Positions 23,360 through 33,575 of a DNA stretch of 64,000 bases are shown one piece after another; position 1 is the stretch's first letter; every line of letters begins with the position of its first letter. Source of the stretch: Balanoglossus misakiensis (Eukaryota > Hemichordata); the NCBI GenBank assembly GCA_040954595.2, contig CM082591.2:4092001-4156000 (forward strand), in the 5' to 3' direction. Below the pieces are notes generated by a model that worked only from the letters and a program-made list of their open reading frames with translations, ran no database searches and had not been told where the DNA came from. The position numbers were made by a program, and so were the translations under genes.

Positions 23360-26300
23360 TCAGTTATTACTGGTGGTAACTCTGTCAATGAATTTCAGGT
23401 TGAGTGGTCGGTCCGGTGAAGAAAGTGATGTGATCTTCGCTTCTACATCAGTTGTTGGTTCGACGATAAATTGTTGACATATCTGAAAACATAAATAAAC
23501 GGCATCTAAACCTTGATAATATCGAATCGATAAATTACGATGATTGTTGATTAATTATGAACAATTATCATCGCATAGAATACAAATAAGAATTTGTAAG
23601 CTAGAACCTCGAGTATTTTTGACTTTTTATGCTGTAAAACGTAAGAACCTGGGTTTTCGTTAAGAACCTCGGCCACGTGTATAATTCGTATTTAAGAACC
23701 TCAATTTTCGGTAAGAACCTTGGCCACGTGTATAAATTCGTATTTAAGAACCTTGATGATATCGGATCGATAAATTACGATGATTTTATTATGAACAATT
23801 ATCATAAACTTCGCTTAATATTTTTTTCCACAGATGTCGATAATGTTAAAGAAGACAGAATGGAGGAAAACTCACCCGTGCTAATGCCAAGTGTATTTCA
23901 AGCTCAGCCAGTCTCTTTCCTGTACAAAGAAGAAATGTTGGCTTAAGTTTACTGCTGGATACAATAAAATCCTAATTATTAGTCGTCGTCTGTCATGTAG
24001 CACGTAATTCTTGCATTTATTGGACAACTCTTCCACAATCGCTGTATGCAAGGTCTTGAATTGCACGCCCTCAACGACAAGCCCAGACAAACAAGGCTGT
24101 CCATGTATTTTGTAACGGCTTCTCCATCACGCAGCCTAGTTTTTTTCTCGACCATACCCCGCTGTCCCAAAAGGGACTGGTGTTCACGGCCATTGTGTAC
24201 GTCACTGCGCATGTGTAATGGATTCTTGGTAACATACGGTGGTAAAAGACTAACTTACCGATACACATTCTTGGTCCGTATCCAAATGGTAACGATTTAA
24301 ATCCATAGAAATGTTCGTGTTCCTCTCGAAGCCATCTTTCCGGTCGGAATTCAAGTGGATCTTGGAAATATTCGGGATCTCTTCCAAACAACCAAGTTTG
24401 TCCATTTATGGATGTCTGATATACCGTGTTATGAAGAAAACGAATCGCATCTTTATTAGTTAAATGCAAGTTTCTCAAAATAGATTGTTAGATACATACA
24501 TGTCACAAACATGTTATCGAGCCTGAGGATGATGTGGTCACATCCAAACGTTGCGCTCAAACTATTGTATTCTTGGGATTGGAAGTAAGGAACAAGTAGA
24601 ACTCCTACAGTCGTCAGATACATGTATATATATACATATAAGTCATATTATTTAAAGAAGCTCACCTTGGCTGGTATTCGGTAACCCCTAATAACGATGT
24701 CTTTGTCAAGTATACGACCAGCATTGATAACAGTCGGGTATAACCTGGAAGGTGAATTTTCACAAGACGTTGGGGGGGGGGGGGGATAAAGGGATATCAC
24801 AAGTTGTTATTTACATAACCCCCTTATATGACCTTACATCCTTGTACTTCCAACATTTTGGTACACGAAATGTGTAACATGTTGCTTTAAAAGTCGCCTT
24901 GGTACTTATACTTAGAGTATTTAGTCAATCTGATAGACTCATACCAACGGAAGTACGAGTCGAGGATGTAAGGTCATGTAAGGGTCATGAAAATGGCCAG
25001 TCTTAACTCTTACCTCATAGTCTCTCTTAAAATTGCTTTCAAATATGGCATGTGAGAGATATGTTCATGTGTTGGTGTTTCTCCTGACGGGATCACGCGA
25101 CTGACTTCTTCATACAGTGACTGCTGGACTTTGGGATGCTTCGCTACACAATACAGGGTCCACAAGAACGTATTAGACGTCTGCAATATACAATGTCAAT
25201 AAAACTATTATGTGAAAACCGAAATCAAGGTAATCGAAAATGGCTGACTCGAGTTTTATAAAATTTTCAAATTATATATTTTAGAATTGAAATTGATTTT
25301 ACAATTTTTACTGGCAAAATTACGAAAGGTTAGTAATCCTACATGTCCAACATCATGAACTCTTGTATTCCAATTTTTCTCCAGCCATCTTACCGTATCC
25401 ACCGCTGCTGCAAGTAACTCGGTTGCATTTGCATAGATTTCGTCCACCCCAAGTGTTCCATTGACAGCCATGTACGTGACGAAATCCACTTCTTCCCCGT
25501 CCATCTCCTCTCCGGCGGACAGTCGCTTAGTTACCTCGTTCATTTTCTCGTCAATCAACGTCTTGGCTGCAAGAATTACGTCAACATACACTCTCTTGTA
25601 ACAAAATCACTGAGGGATGAACATTTTGGCAGTAACGTTTGAAACTAGTGCGAAACTATGACCGTTTGGAGTGTTACTGTTAGGAAATGAATTTATTGGC
25701 GATACCTTAACACCAATCCAACATTTCAATCAACGAGTCCGCCAGTCTGTCTGTCTGTCTGTCTGCTTGCCTGTCTATTTTATTTATATTTGTTATACCA
25801 ACACAAACGAAGCGATATAGTCCGAGTTATATAATTCATCTATCTAAAGCTGTTAAACCAATATTACTCCCACTTCACCTGTTGCATAAATGGTATCCCA
25901 TGCCTTCATATGTTTCTTCCATATCCAAGTATTGTACTTTTTCTGAATCTGAGCTGGGATCATGAACAGCCAAATCGTTGTACCGAACATGTCGTGTACA
26001 GCCTGGATGAATGCTTGCGCGTCAGGGTGTGGCTTGTCATCAAGAAGATCCAACTTTTTGTTCAAAATGACAGCACAGGCAGCTGGAAAATTATAATATT
26101 ACCGTTACACTTTGCCTAAAAATACACCCGCAATGATGGTTTAGTATAATACAAAGTAACAACCATATTGTTTGCAATGATGTACATTGTAGCCGTTACA
26201 CTACAGTGTAATACAAAGTAACAACCATATTGTTTGCAATGATGTACATTGTAGCCGTTACACTACAGTGTAATACAAAGTAACAACCATATTGTTTGCA

Positions 26301-27370
26301 ATGATGTACATTGTAGCAGTTACTTGACTTGCTGGCAGCTGCGTCTTATACCCACAGACAGGACGACGCCGTCCCTTCAAAGTAAACATGTTTATAATAC
26401 TCACAATCTAGAGCCCAGTTGAACAGTATGTTTTCGATGTCAGGAACAATTTTGTTGTTGTCATGGGAATTCCTGGCCCTGACAACTTTATTCAGCATGT
26501 CAGTGACGACGTCGTTGACTGTGTCATTGTACGATGCAACTTCTTTCGGTCTTAGCATTCGTTTACTGAGAGCGGACCTGTTGCGGTGCCAATCTTTTCC
26601 TTCACTGGAGAATGAGTAAGTGAAAAAACGAGACCGAAAATGAATCGCTTCCAGAAAACAGAAATTGGAAAACTCAGTTACAAAGTTGCAGACAAAATTA
26701 TTTTAAAACAAAAGAGGTAGTTGTTAGATTACCACGAAATTGCAATTAGTTTATTTCATCGTTTTTTTTAAATTGTTACTGCACAGTGTGCGAAGATCTT
26801 GTGGGTAAGAGCGTTCAAGCAGCCATTTTGTTTTATGGGGCGAGACAACGTTCTGATGCCTTTGCAACGTCTTGATATTCGCTATCTAGCGATAAGAACA
26901 CAACAATGGGAAAGGACGGGTGACCTTTGATCTACTTACTGGAGTAAGACACCGAGAGCCAGTTTCCGTTCTTTCCGGTGCAGTAACCATGGTTCAAGCG
27001 GCATTCTCGTGGGATATTTCCCTTCATTTCTCAGCACAGTTTCAAAATCTTTCGGGTCGGCTAGTGTCACTATGACAAGAGACCCAACTCGCTGCTTCCA
27101 GATAGGCCCGAAGTCGCGCCGAAACTGGTTCAAAAGTGCCCACGGTTTCTGCATCGTCCCCTTCGCTACGGCAGTCACGAAAAACTTCGCAGCTGATAAG
27201 AAACCAGTGTCGGGCCCCGGAATGTCTTCGAGCGATTTCACGGCATCGCTGCCCATTGTATCCACTTCATTCTGTGGAGACGACGACGCCGTTGACCGGA
27301 ATCGGAAACAGCCATTGAGACCGACGTACCGCTGCCCGCAATGTCGCAGCACACGATTGCAAGTCGCCAT
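23360..27370 (-). CDS. Mitochondrial cytochrome P450, CYP27-like (P450 A)
   Basis: Heme monooxygenase of the mitochondrial clan, closest by eye to CYP27 (sterol hydroxylases fed by ferredoxin); substrate unknown. Nine exons: 26940-27370, 26405-26604, 25879-26082, 25394-25566, 25014-25180, 24666-24744, 24259-24415, 23876-23919, 23360-23482. The total is 1578 nt, 525 aa. An Arg-rich, acid-poor N-terminus of about 30 residues fits a mitochondrial presequence. Motifs: I-helix AAVDT/TS with Thr336, K-helix ETMR at 389-392 (LKAILRETMR keeps the first of the ferredoxin-contact basic residues), PERW at 443-446, heme loop [10 protein letters not shown] at 462-471 with ligand Cys469. All nine junctions obey GT-AG and phase. 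The start is the first ATG of the exon. Nearest relative is P450 B, in tandem 0.5 kb upstream. Intron 2 holds three copies of the dispersed ~62-bp repeat and intron 5 a MITE. Confidence 0.93.
23515..23806. repeat. Interleaved direct repeats in P450 A last intron
   Basis: A block reading ACCTTGATAATATCGAATCG, with the following TAAATTACGATGATT and ATGAACAATTATCAT, occurs at about 23512-23573 and again at about 23750-23806. Between them a unit containing AAGAACCTCGGCCACGTGTA occurs twice (about 23660 and 23713). These occupy most of the 393-bp intron. Confidence 0.7.
24818..24987. mobile_element. MITE with GACCTTACATCC-type terminal inverted repeats
   Basis: The left end TATGACCTTACATCC..GTACTTCC and the right end GGAAGTACGAG..GGATGTAAGGTCAT are inverted copies separated by about 90 bp. 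It lies in P450 A intron 5. The same ends bound a longer copy at 36479-36698 in P450 C, and a right-end remnant sits at the equivalent intron position of P450 B (30396-30440). Confidence 0.75.
26125..26322. repeat. Dispersed ~62-bp repeat, 3 tandem copies (P450 A intron 2)
   Basis: Three near-identical units built from ATACAAAGTAACAACCATAT, TTGTTTGCAATGATGTACAT and TGTAGCCGTTACACTACAGT blocks. Related arrays occur at 22840-22930, 31573-31765, 43410-43612, 45275-45400, 56335-56585 and, as a single unit, near 38828-38870. Confidence 0.9.
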
Positions 27371-27903
27371 TTTGGTGACTCTTAGTCATACACAGTGTCA
27401 GCGTGACCCCGATATCACCGCACTTTTATTTGCATAAAGGAATGAGATTACAATAGCAAGGGTTGGTAGCCAAGTAATACAATCAAGTATAAAACTAGAC
27501 TAAGTCCAGAGTTTAACACAAATAGTAACCATACTAGCCACGTTATTTACACAGCTACTGATCCTTGGCGGTCTATATGCCCCCTTGTCGAACACGAGGA
27601 CACATTGCACATTAATAATATACTTCTACACGTACCTGGAACAATAAATCATACACTTCATGCCCAACAGGCACAGAGTGTGCCCTTTAGAAATATCTTG
27701 AGATGAGCTCATCTATTTTGTCCATTCTTTGTTTGACTCGCCCATCTATGGTCATGCTTTGTTGACTTGTATAAAAACAACTTTCTTGCCCAACAAAGAT
27801 CGAAAGGCAGACAAAACTCCCAGTGCCCTATCACCCTATTACAGCTACTGTGCCGTGTAACGTTTAACACGAGCTGTTTGTCTTGTATCTCGAAAGGTCT
27901 CGC
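27371..27903. promoter_or_regulatory. P450 A upstream region, duplicated from or with that of P450 B
   Basis: From about 27371 to 27840 this sequence is nearly identical to 32623-33130 upstream of P450 B, including GACCCCGATATCAC, TTTATTTGCATAAAGGAATG and TGACTTGTATAAAAACAACT blocks. TGTATAAAAA at 27767-27776 reads TATA-like, but on the plus strand, opposite to gene sense, so I do not call a core promoter. The region also carries the tail of P450 B, whose stop is at 27904-27906, so the two genes are only about 0.5 kb apart. Confidence 0.5.
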
Positions 27904-30900
27904 TCATTTCGGAAAATGCTCTATTGCCTGTCCAACAATCTCTATTGCCTCTCCAAAAATGCCAAACATACTACCGCCGGTATCTCTATCAATGAATTTC
28001 AGATTGAGTGGTCGGTCCGGTGAAGAAATTGTTGTAATCTTTGCTTCTACGTCAGTCGTAGGTTCGATGATAAATTGTTGACATATCTGGAAGATAAAGG
28101 AATTTAACCCCTTACATTCTCCCCTTAATATTTGAAACCTAACAAATTATTCAACTGGCACATATTTGACTCATCAACTCACATTTAATCAAAACTGCTA
28201 CATTCACCTGCGACATGTATTTCATCAGTTACACTTCGGTTTATCCTGTGCGGCCGCATCTACTTCCGGTTGCTGCAGTTGGTATTTCATTACTAAACAT
28301 GGCGGATACCGATCGAAATGTACACATTAGCGAGGTATTTAAGGGTGTCGAAAATACAAGAGTGAGGGGCCAAAGTGCGGGACACGCACAGTGCTATAAA
28401 TGGCACTCTGCGGGAATTATCCGACGCGCAGGAAACGGACCTTGCTCTGTTCCCGGCGTTACACGGCCTCCACCACTGGAGGCCGTGCAGTGTAACCGGG
28501 AACACACAGACCAGTACGCAGATCTAGGAACGGACCGTTTGATTTTTCAGCATGTGTACTCGGACAGAGAAAAAAAATGAGCCAGGCCTGTATGGCTTGT
28601 GAACGACGTTGCATAAACGTGTGTCATCCTTGGGTTTACCACTTACGAATGCAACATCAGGACAGTAGAAAATGTCGATTGTGGGTGGTTGATCGCCCGA
28701 TCATTTATTATTTTCAACGCCCGATCGAATGTCGTCGGTCGTCGTCAAAAACACGATCGACCTCCTCGAAATGCAACATGAAAGTAGAAAATGTCGGTCA
28801 AAAACACGATCGAACTCTACGCCCGAATGTCGTCGGACGTCGTCAAAAACACGAAAGACCTCCTCCAAATGCAACAGGACAATAGAAAATGTCGATCGTG
28901 GGCGGTTGATCGCCCTATCATTCGCCCGAATGTCGTCGGACGTTGTCAAAAACACGATCGACCTCGAAATGCAACATGAAAGTAGAAAATGTCGGTCAAA
29001 AACACCCCCTCGAAATGCAACATGAAAGTAGAAAATGTCGGTCAAAAACACGATCGAACTCCTCGAAATTCAAATGTAATCAAAGCCAAGGGTCCCGCAG
29101 AGTCCCACATCTTGTGCATTGTGCGTGTATTCCCGCAGAGTGCCATTTATTGCACTGTGCGTGTCCCGCACTTTGGCCCCTCACTCTTGTATTTTCGACA
29201 CCCTTAAATACCTGCATTAGCACACGTTTGAATACCTCCCCGGCTAATGTCACTGACAAGCAATTTAGGCGCTGACCATACACGGGTCACGCCAATGGCC
29301 TATTGCAATGGATGGCGTGCTCGACTGATGGCATGCATACACAACCGCACGGTGGCGCTATTAAACGGCCATATTTGCTGATTATGTAAGAGAAAAAGCC
29401 GTATTGTAGGTCAACTCACCCGCGCCAATGCCAAGTGTATTTCAAGCTCAGCCAGTCTCTTTCCTATAAAGAGAAGACATTTTGACGTAATCTTACTGCT
29501 GGATTTATCATGTTGTTCATCGTCATCCGTCATATTTCGCGAGAAAAGACTACACGCAGGATTGACCACTGGGGCCTATTCCAAAACTAACTTACCGATA
29601 CACATTCGTGGTCCGTATCCAAATGGTAATGATTTAAACCCATAGAAATGTTCATGTTCTTCTCGAAGCCATCTTTCCGGTCGGAATTCAAGTGGATCTT
29701 GGAAATATTCAGGATCTCTTCCCATCAACCATGTTTGTCCAGCTATGGGTGTCTGGTGCACCGTGTTAAGAAGAAATCGGTTAGAATCGGTTAGCAGTTT
29801 TAAGTTAAACAAAGACCCTCAAAAGTTACTGTTTATAAGAATGCGAGTACACATACATACATACATACATACATACATACATACATACATACATACATAC
29901 ATACATACATACATACATACATACATACATACATACATACATACATACATACATACATACATACATAAATACATACATACATACATACATACATACATAC
30001 ATACATACATACATACATACATACATACATACATACATACATACATACATACATACATACATACATACATACATACATACATACATACATACATACAGTA
30101 CATGCAGTAGCTCACCTTGGCTGGTATTCTGTATCCCCTAATAATGATATCTTTGTCAAGTATACGACCATTATTGATAACTGGCGGGTAAACCCTGAAA
30201 GGAGTATTTCCACAAGACATTACATGTATATTGTATAACAACCACATATATCCATGTATGTATTTTCTGTAATTTCAATACTGACCCCATCAAACAAATA
30301 TTGCTTGAAAAAGAACCGATTTGCTAATTTGGTACACAATTCATTGAATACAACTGCAATTTTTTTTTGAGATTTTAATCCAAATGAAGGATTCATACCA
30401 ACGGAAGTACGAGGATGTAAGGTCATGTAAGGGTCATGAAAATGACCTGTTAACTCTTACCTCATAGTCTCTCTTAAAATTGCTTTCAAATATGGCATGT
30501 GAGAGATATGTTCATGTGTTGGTGTTTCTCCTGACGGGATCACGTGACTGACTTCTTCATACAGTGACTGCTGGACGTGTGGATGCTTTGCTACACAGTA
30601 CAGGGTCCATAAGAACGCATTGGATGTCTGCAATATACAACGCATAAAACTATTATATAAAACCGATTTTAATTATCTGGGCCTTCTGGTAAAGGAACGA
30701 AAGACTGGTGTTTCCAATCGACAATGCCGTGAGAATAGCCTCTAGTACATGGTTGTAGAGTAGACCTCTTGTAGGCCAAACTTTCTCCAGCCATCTTACC
30801 GTATCCACTGCTGCTGCAAGTAACTCGGTTACATTTGCATAGATTTCTTCCACCTCAAGTGTTCCCTTGACAGCCATGTACGTGACGAAATCCACTTCTT

Positions 30901-31017
30901 CCTCGTCAAGCTCTTCTCCGGCGGACAGTCGCTTAGTTACCGCGTTCATTTTCTCGTCAATTAACGTCTTCGCTGCAAGAATAACGGAAACACGCTCTTT
31001 CTCATGACAAATGTATG

Positions 31018-31048
<31 letters not shown>

Positions 31049-32622
31049 GCATGCATGTATGTATGCATGCATGCATGCATGCATGTATGTATGTATGTAT
31101 GCATGCATGTATGTATGTATGTATGTATGTATGTATGTATGTATGTATGTATGTATGTATGTATGTATGTATGTATGTATGTATGTATGTATGTATGTAT
31201 GTATGTATGTATGTATGTATGTTCTATTTAGACATGTTATACCAACACAAGCAAAGCGATATAGTTTGATTTATATGATTCGCCCATCTGACGCTGTTAG
31301 CCAATAATACTCCTACTTCACCTGTTGCATAAATGGTATCCCATGCCCTCACATGTTTCTTCCATATCCGAGTATTTAACTTCTTCTGAATCTGAGCTGG
31401 AACCATGAACAGCCAAAGAGTTGTGTCGAACATGTCGTGTACAGCCTGGATGAATGCTTGTGCGTCAGGGTGTGGCTTGTCATTGAGAAGATCCAACTTT
31501 TTGTTCAAAATGACAGCACAGGCAGCTAGAAAATTATAATATTACCGTTACACTTTGCCTAAAATACACCCGCAATGATGTTTAGTATAATACAAAGTAA
31601 CAACCATATTGTTTGTAATGATGTACATTGTAGCCGTTACACTACAGCGTAATACAAAGTAATAACCATATTGTTTGTAATGATGTACATTGTAGCCGTT
31701 ACACAACAGTGTAATACAAAGTAACAACCATATTGTTTGCAATGGTGTACATTGTAGCAGTTACTTTGACTTGCTGGCAGCTGCGTCTTATACCCGCAGA
31801 CATAATACTCACAATCTAGAGCCCAGTTGAACAGTATGTTTTCGATGTCAGGAACAATACTATTGTTGGCATGAGAGTCCCTGGCCCTGACCACTTTATT
31901 TAGCATGTCAGTTATGACGTCATTGACTGTGTCATTGTACGATGCAACTTCTCTGGGTCTTAGCATTCGTTTACTGAGAGCAGTTCTGTTACGGTGCCAA
32001 TCTTTTCCTTCACTGGAGATTGGGAAAGAACAGAAGATAGCATATGTTGCTTTGGTTTTCTCTTATTATTTGACATCTTAATTAAATTAAGGTGGGTGAC
32101 CTCATTTCAAGGACATGGGCGTGCCTACAATCGTTAAAGGTCATGAGAACTAAATATTCACAAGAGGAAGGAACGGTGACCCTATACTTACTGAAGTAGG
32201 ACACCAAGACCAAGTTTTCGTTCTTCTCGGTGCAGTAACCATGGTATAAATGGCATTCTCATGGGATATTTCCCTTCATTTCTCAGCACAGTTTCAAAAT
32301 CTTTCGGGTCGGCTAATGTAACCATTACGAAAGCCCCAAATCTTTGCTTCCAGATAGGCCCGAAGTCGCGCCGAAACTGGGTCAAAAATGACCACGGTTT
32401 CTGCATTGTCCCATTCGCTACGGCAGTCACGAAAAACTTTGCAGTTGCTAACAAACCAGTGTCGGGCCCCGGAATGTCGTCGAACGATTTCACGGCATCG
32501 CTGCCAATTGTATCCACTTCATTCTGTGGAGACGACGACGCCGTTGACCGGAATCGGAAACAGCCATTGAGACCGACGTACCGCCGCCCGCAATGTCGCA
32601 GCACACGATTACAAGTCGCCAT
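27904..32622 (-). CDS. Mitochondrial cytochrome P450, CYP27-like (P450 B)
   Basis: Tandem paralogue of P450 A with the same predicted role: mitochondrial monooxygenase, substrate unknown. Nine exons: 32192-32622, 31813-32012, 31322-31525, 30800-30972, 30461-30627, 30116-30194, 29596-29752, 29420-29463, 27904-28086. The total is 1638 nt, 545 aa. The first exon is almost identical to that of A. Motifs are intact: AAVDT/TS with Thr336, ETMR 389-392, [14 protein letters not shown] with Cys469. The last exon diverges from A after LKFIDR and runs on about 20 residues further with FGIFGEAIEIVGQAIEHF-type sequence before TGA. Two long (ATGT)n arrays (introns 3 and 6) and a large foldback element (last intron) are absent from A, so they arose or grew after the duplication. 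No frameshift or premature stop is seen. Confidence 0.92.
28448..28506. repeat. Palindromic hairpin
   Basis: TGTTCCCGG, GTTACAC and GGCCTCCA are followed after a 4-base loop by TGGAGGCC, GTGTAA and CCGGGAACA, so nearly the whole 59 bp folds on itself. It lies inside the larger foldback element. Confidence 0.8.
28650..29065. repeat. Minisatellite of ~50-bp units inside the foldback element
   Basis: Repeated blocks CGAAATGCAACATGAAAGTA, GAAAATGTCGGTCAAAAACA and CGATCGACCTC recur in irregular arrangement at least six times, with two longer units that include GCCCGAATGTCGTCGG. The repetition creates similar short frames in several phases, which I do not regard as coding. Confidence 0.8.
29850..30098. 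repeat. (CATA)n microsatellite in P450 B intron 6
   Basis: About 250 bp of ATAC/CATA repeat with one interruption near 29967, ending about 15 bp from the exon 6 donor at 30115. The matching intron of P450 A has only a short TATATA/ATACAT stretch. Confidence 0.95.
30396..30440. repeat. MITE right-end remnant in P450 B intron 5
   Basis: GGAAGTACGAGGATGTAAGG and the following TCATGTAAGGGTCATG match the right terminus of the element at 24818-24987, at the same position relative to exon 5. The left end is missing or eroded, so the insertion predates the A/B duplication. Confidence 0.7.
31012..31222. repeat. (ATGT)n/(ATGC)n microsatellite in P450 B intron 3
   Basis: About 210 bp of GTAT repeat with an interspersed block of GCAT units near 31050-31110, between exons 4 and 3. 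Confidence 0.95.
31573..31765. repeat. Dispersed ~62-bp repeat, 3 tandem copies (P450 B intron 2)
   Basis: Three copies of the CAAAGTAACAACCATATTGT / AATGATGTACATTGTAGC repeat at the same place as the array in P450 A intron 2 (26125-26322), inherited through the tandem duplication. Confidence 0.9.
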
Positions 32623-33575
32623 TTTGGTGACTCTTAGTCATACACAGTGTCAGCGTGACCCCGATATCACTGCACTTTTATTTGCATAAAGGAATGAGAT
32701 TACAATAGCAAGGGTTGGTAGCCAAGTAATACAATCAAGTATAAAACTAGACTAAGTCCAGAGTTTAACACAAATAGTAACCATACTAGCCACGTTATAT
32801 ACACAGCTACTGAGTCCTTGGCGGTTCTATGCCCCCTTGTCGAACACGATGACACATTGCACATTAATAATATACTTCTACACCTGGAACAATAAATCAT
32901 ACACTTCATGCCCAATAGGCACAGTGTGTACCCTTTAGAAATATCTTGAGATGAGCTCATCTATTTGTGCATTCTTTGTTGAACTCGCCCATCTATGGTC
33001 ATGCTTTGTTGACTTGTATAAAAACAACTTTCTTGCCCAACAAAGACTGAAAGGAAGACAAAACTCACCTTCGTGAAGTTTTGCCTGTAACTCATTGAAA
33101 GAGTAGGATCCCCCAGTGCTCTATCACCCAGATAAACTTTACACAGACTATACACCTATAATAACCACTTGCCAAATTTTCAGACAAGGGGATAAATTCT
33201 TGACGAACCGTGAAGAAACGCTGAACACAAAAGACACCCGATAGAATATTATACGACAGATGTGAACTGAATTTGCTCCGTGGTTGCACTTTTTGTGCCA
33301 TTATAACTGTGAGATATGAATCACTACCGTGACTGCATGTTACTGTAGACATGTATCACACCAAGACGTAGTAACTATGACCATTACACATCCATGAGTA
33401 CAAAGCAGAATAAATGATGGAAATAAAGATCCAGTAATTTTTGTGGTCAACAAACCCAATTGATGTCACCACGTCACACCTCATTTGAATTAAAGTACGC
33501 GGAACTCATTGAATATTTAACGAGGGCTGAGATACCTATACACATCCTTGCCCTGTCTCTGAAGACTGTGTCAAA
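32623..33575. promoter_or_regulatory. Shared divergent intergenic region between P450 B and P450 C
   Basis: Only 953 bp separate the start codons of the two oppositely oriented P450 genes, so both promoters must lie here or in 5' untranslated exons. The left half is the segment duplicated upstream of P450 A. The right half (about 33130-33575) is unique to this spot. TGTATAAAAACAAC at about 33016 is TATA-like on the plus strand, toward C but over 500 bp from its ATG. Assignment as regulatory is inference from layout. Confidence 0.45.

Larger units (their letters stand above)
28333..29213. mobile_element. ~880-bp foldback element with 85-bp inverted arms
   Basis: The left arm 28333-28418 and right arm 29129-29213 are reverse complements with only one or two mismatches (for example AGGTATTTAAGGGTGTCG against its complement). 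The interior contains a perfect-looking hairpin (28448-28506) and a minisatellite (28650-29065). There is no transposase-like coding sequence. It sits in the last intron of P450 B; the matching intron of P450 A is only 393 bp and lacks it. Confidence 0.8.

Noticed and set aside
28215-28580. Frame with an EVFKGVENTRVRGQSAGHAQ-type peptide that reappears at 29080-29283
   Set aside because: The shared peptide is only the translation of the inverted arms of the foldback element, seen on both strands; the interior is repetitive.
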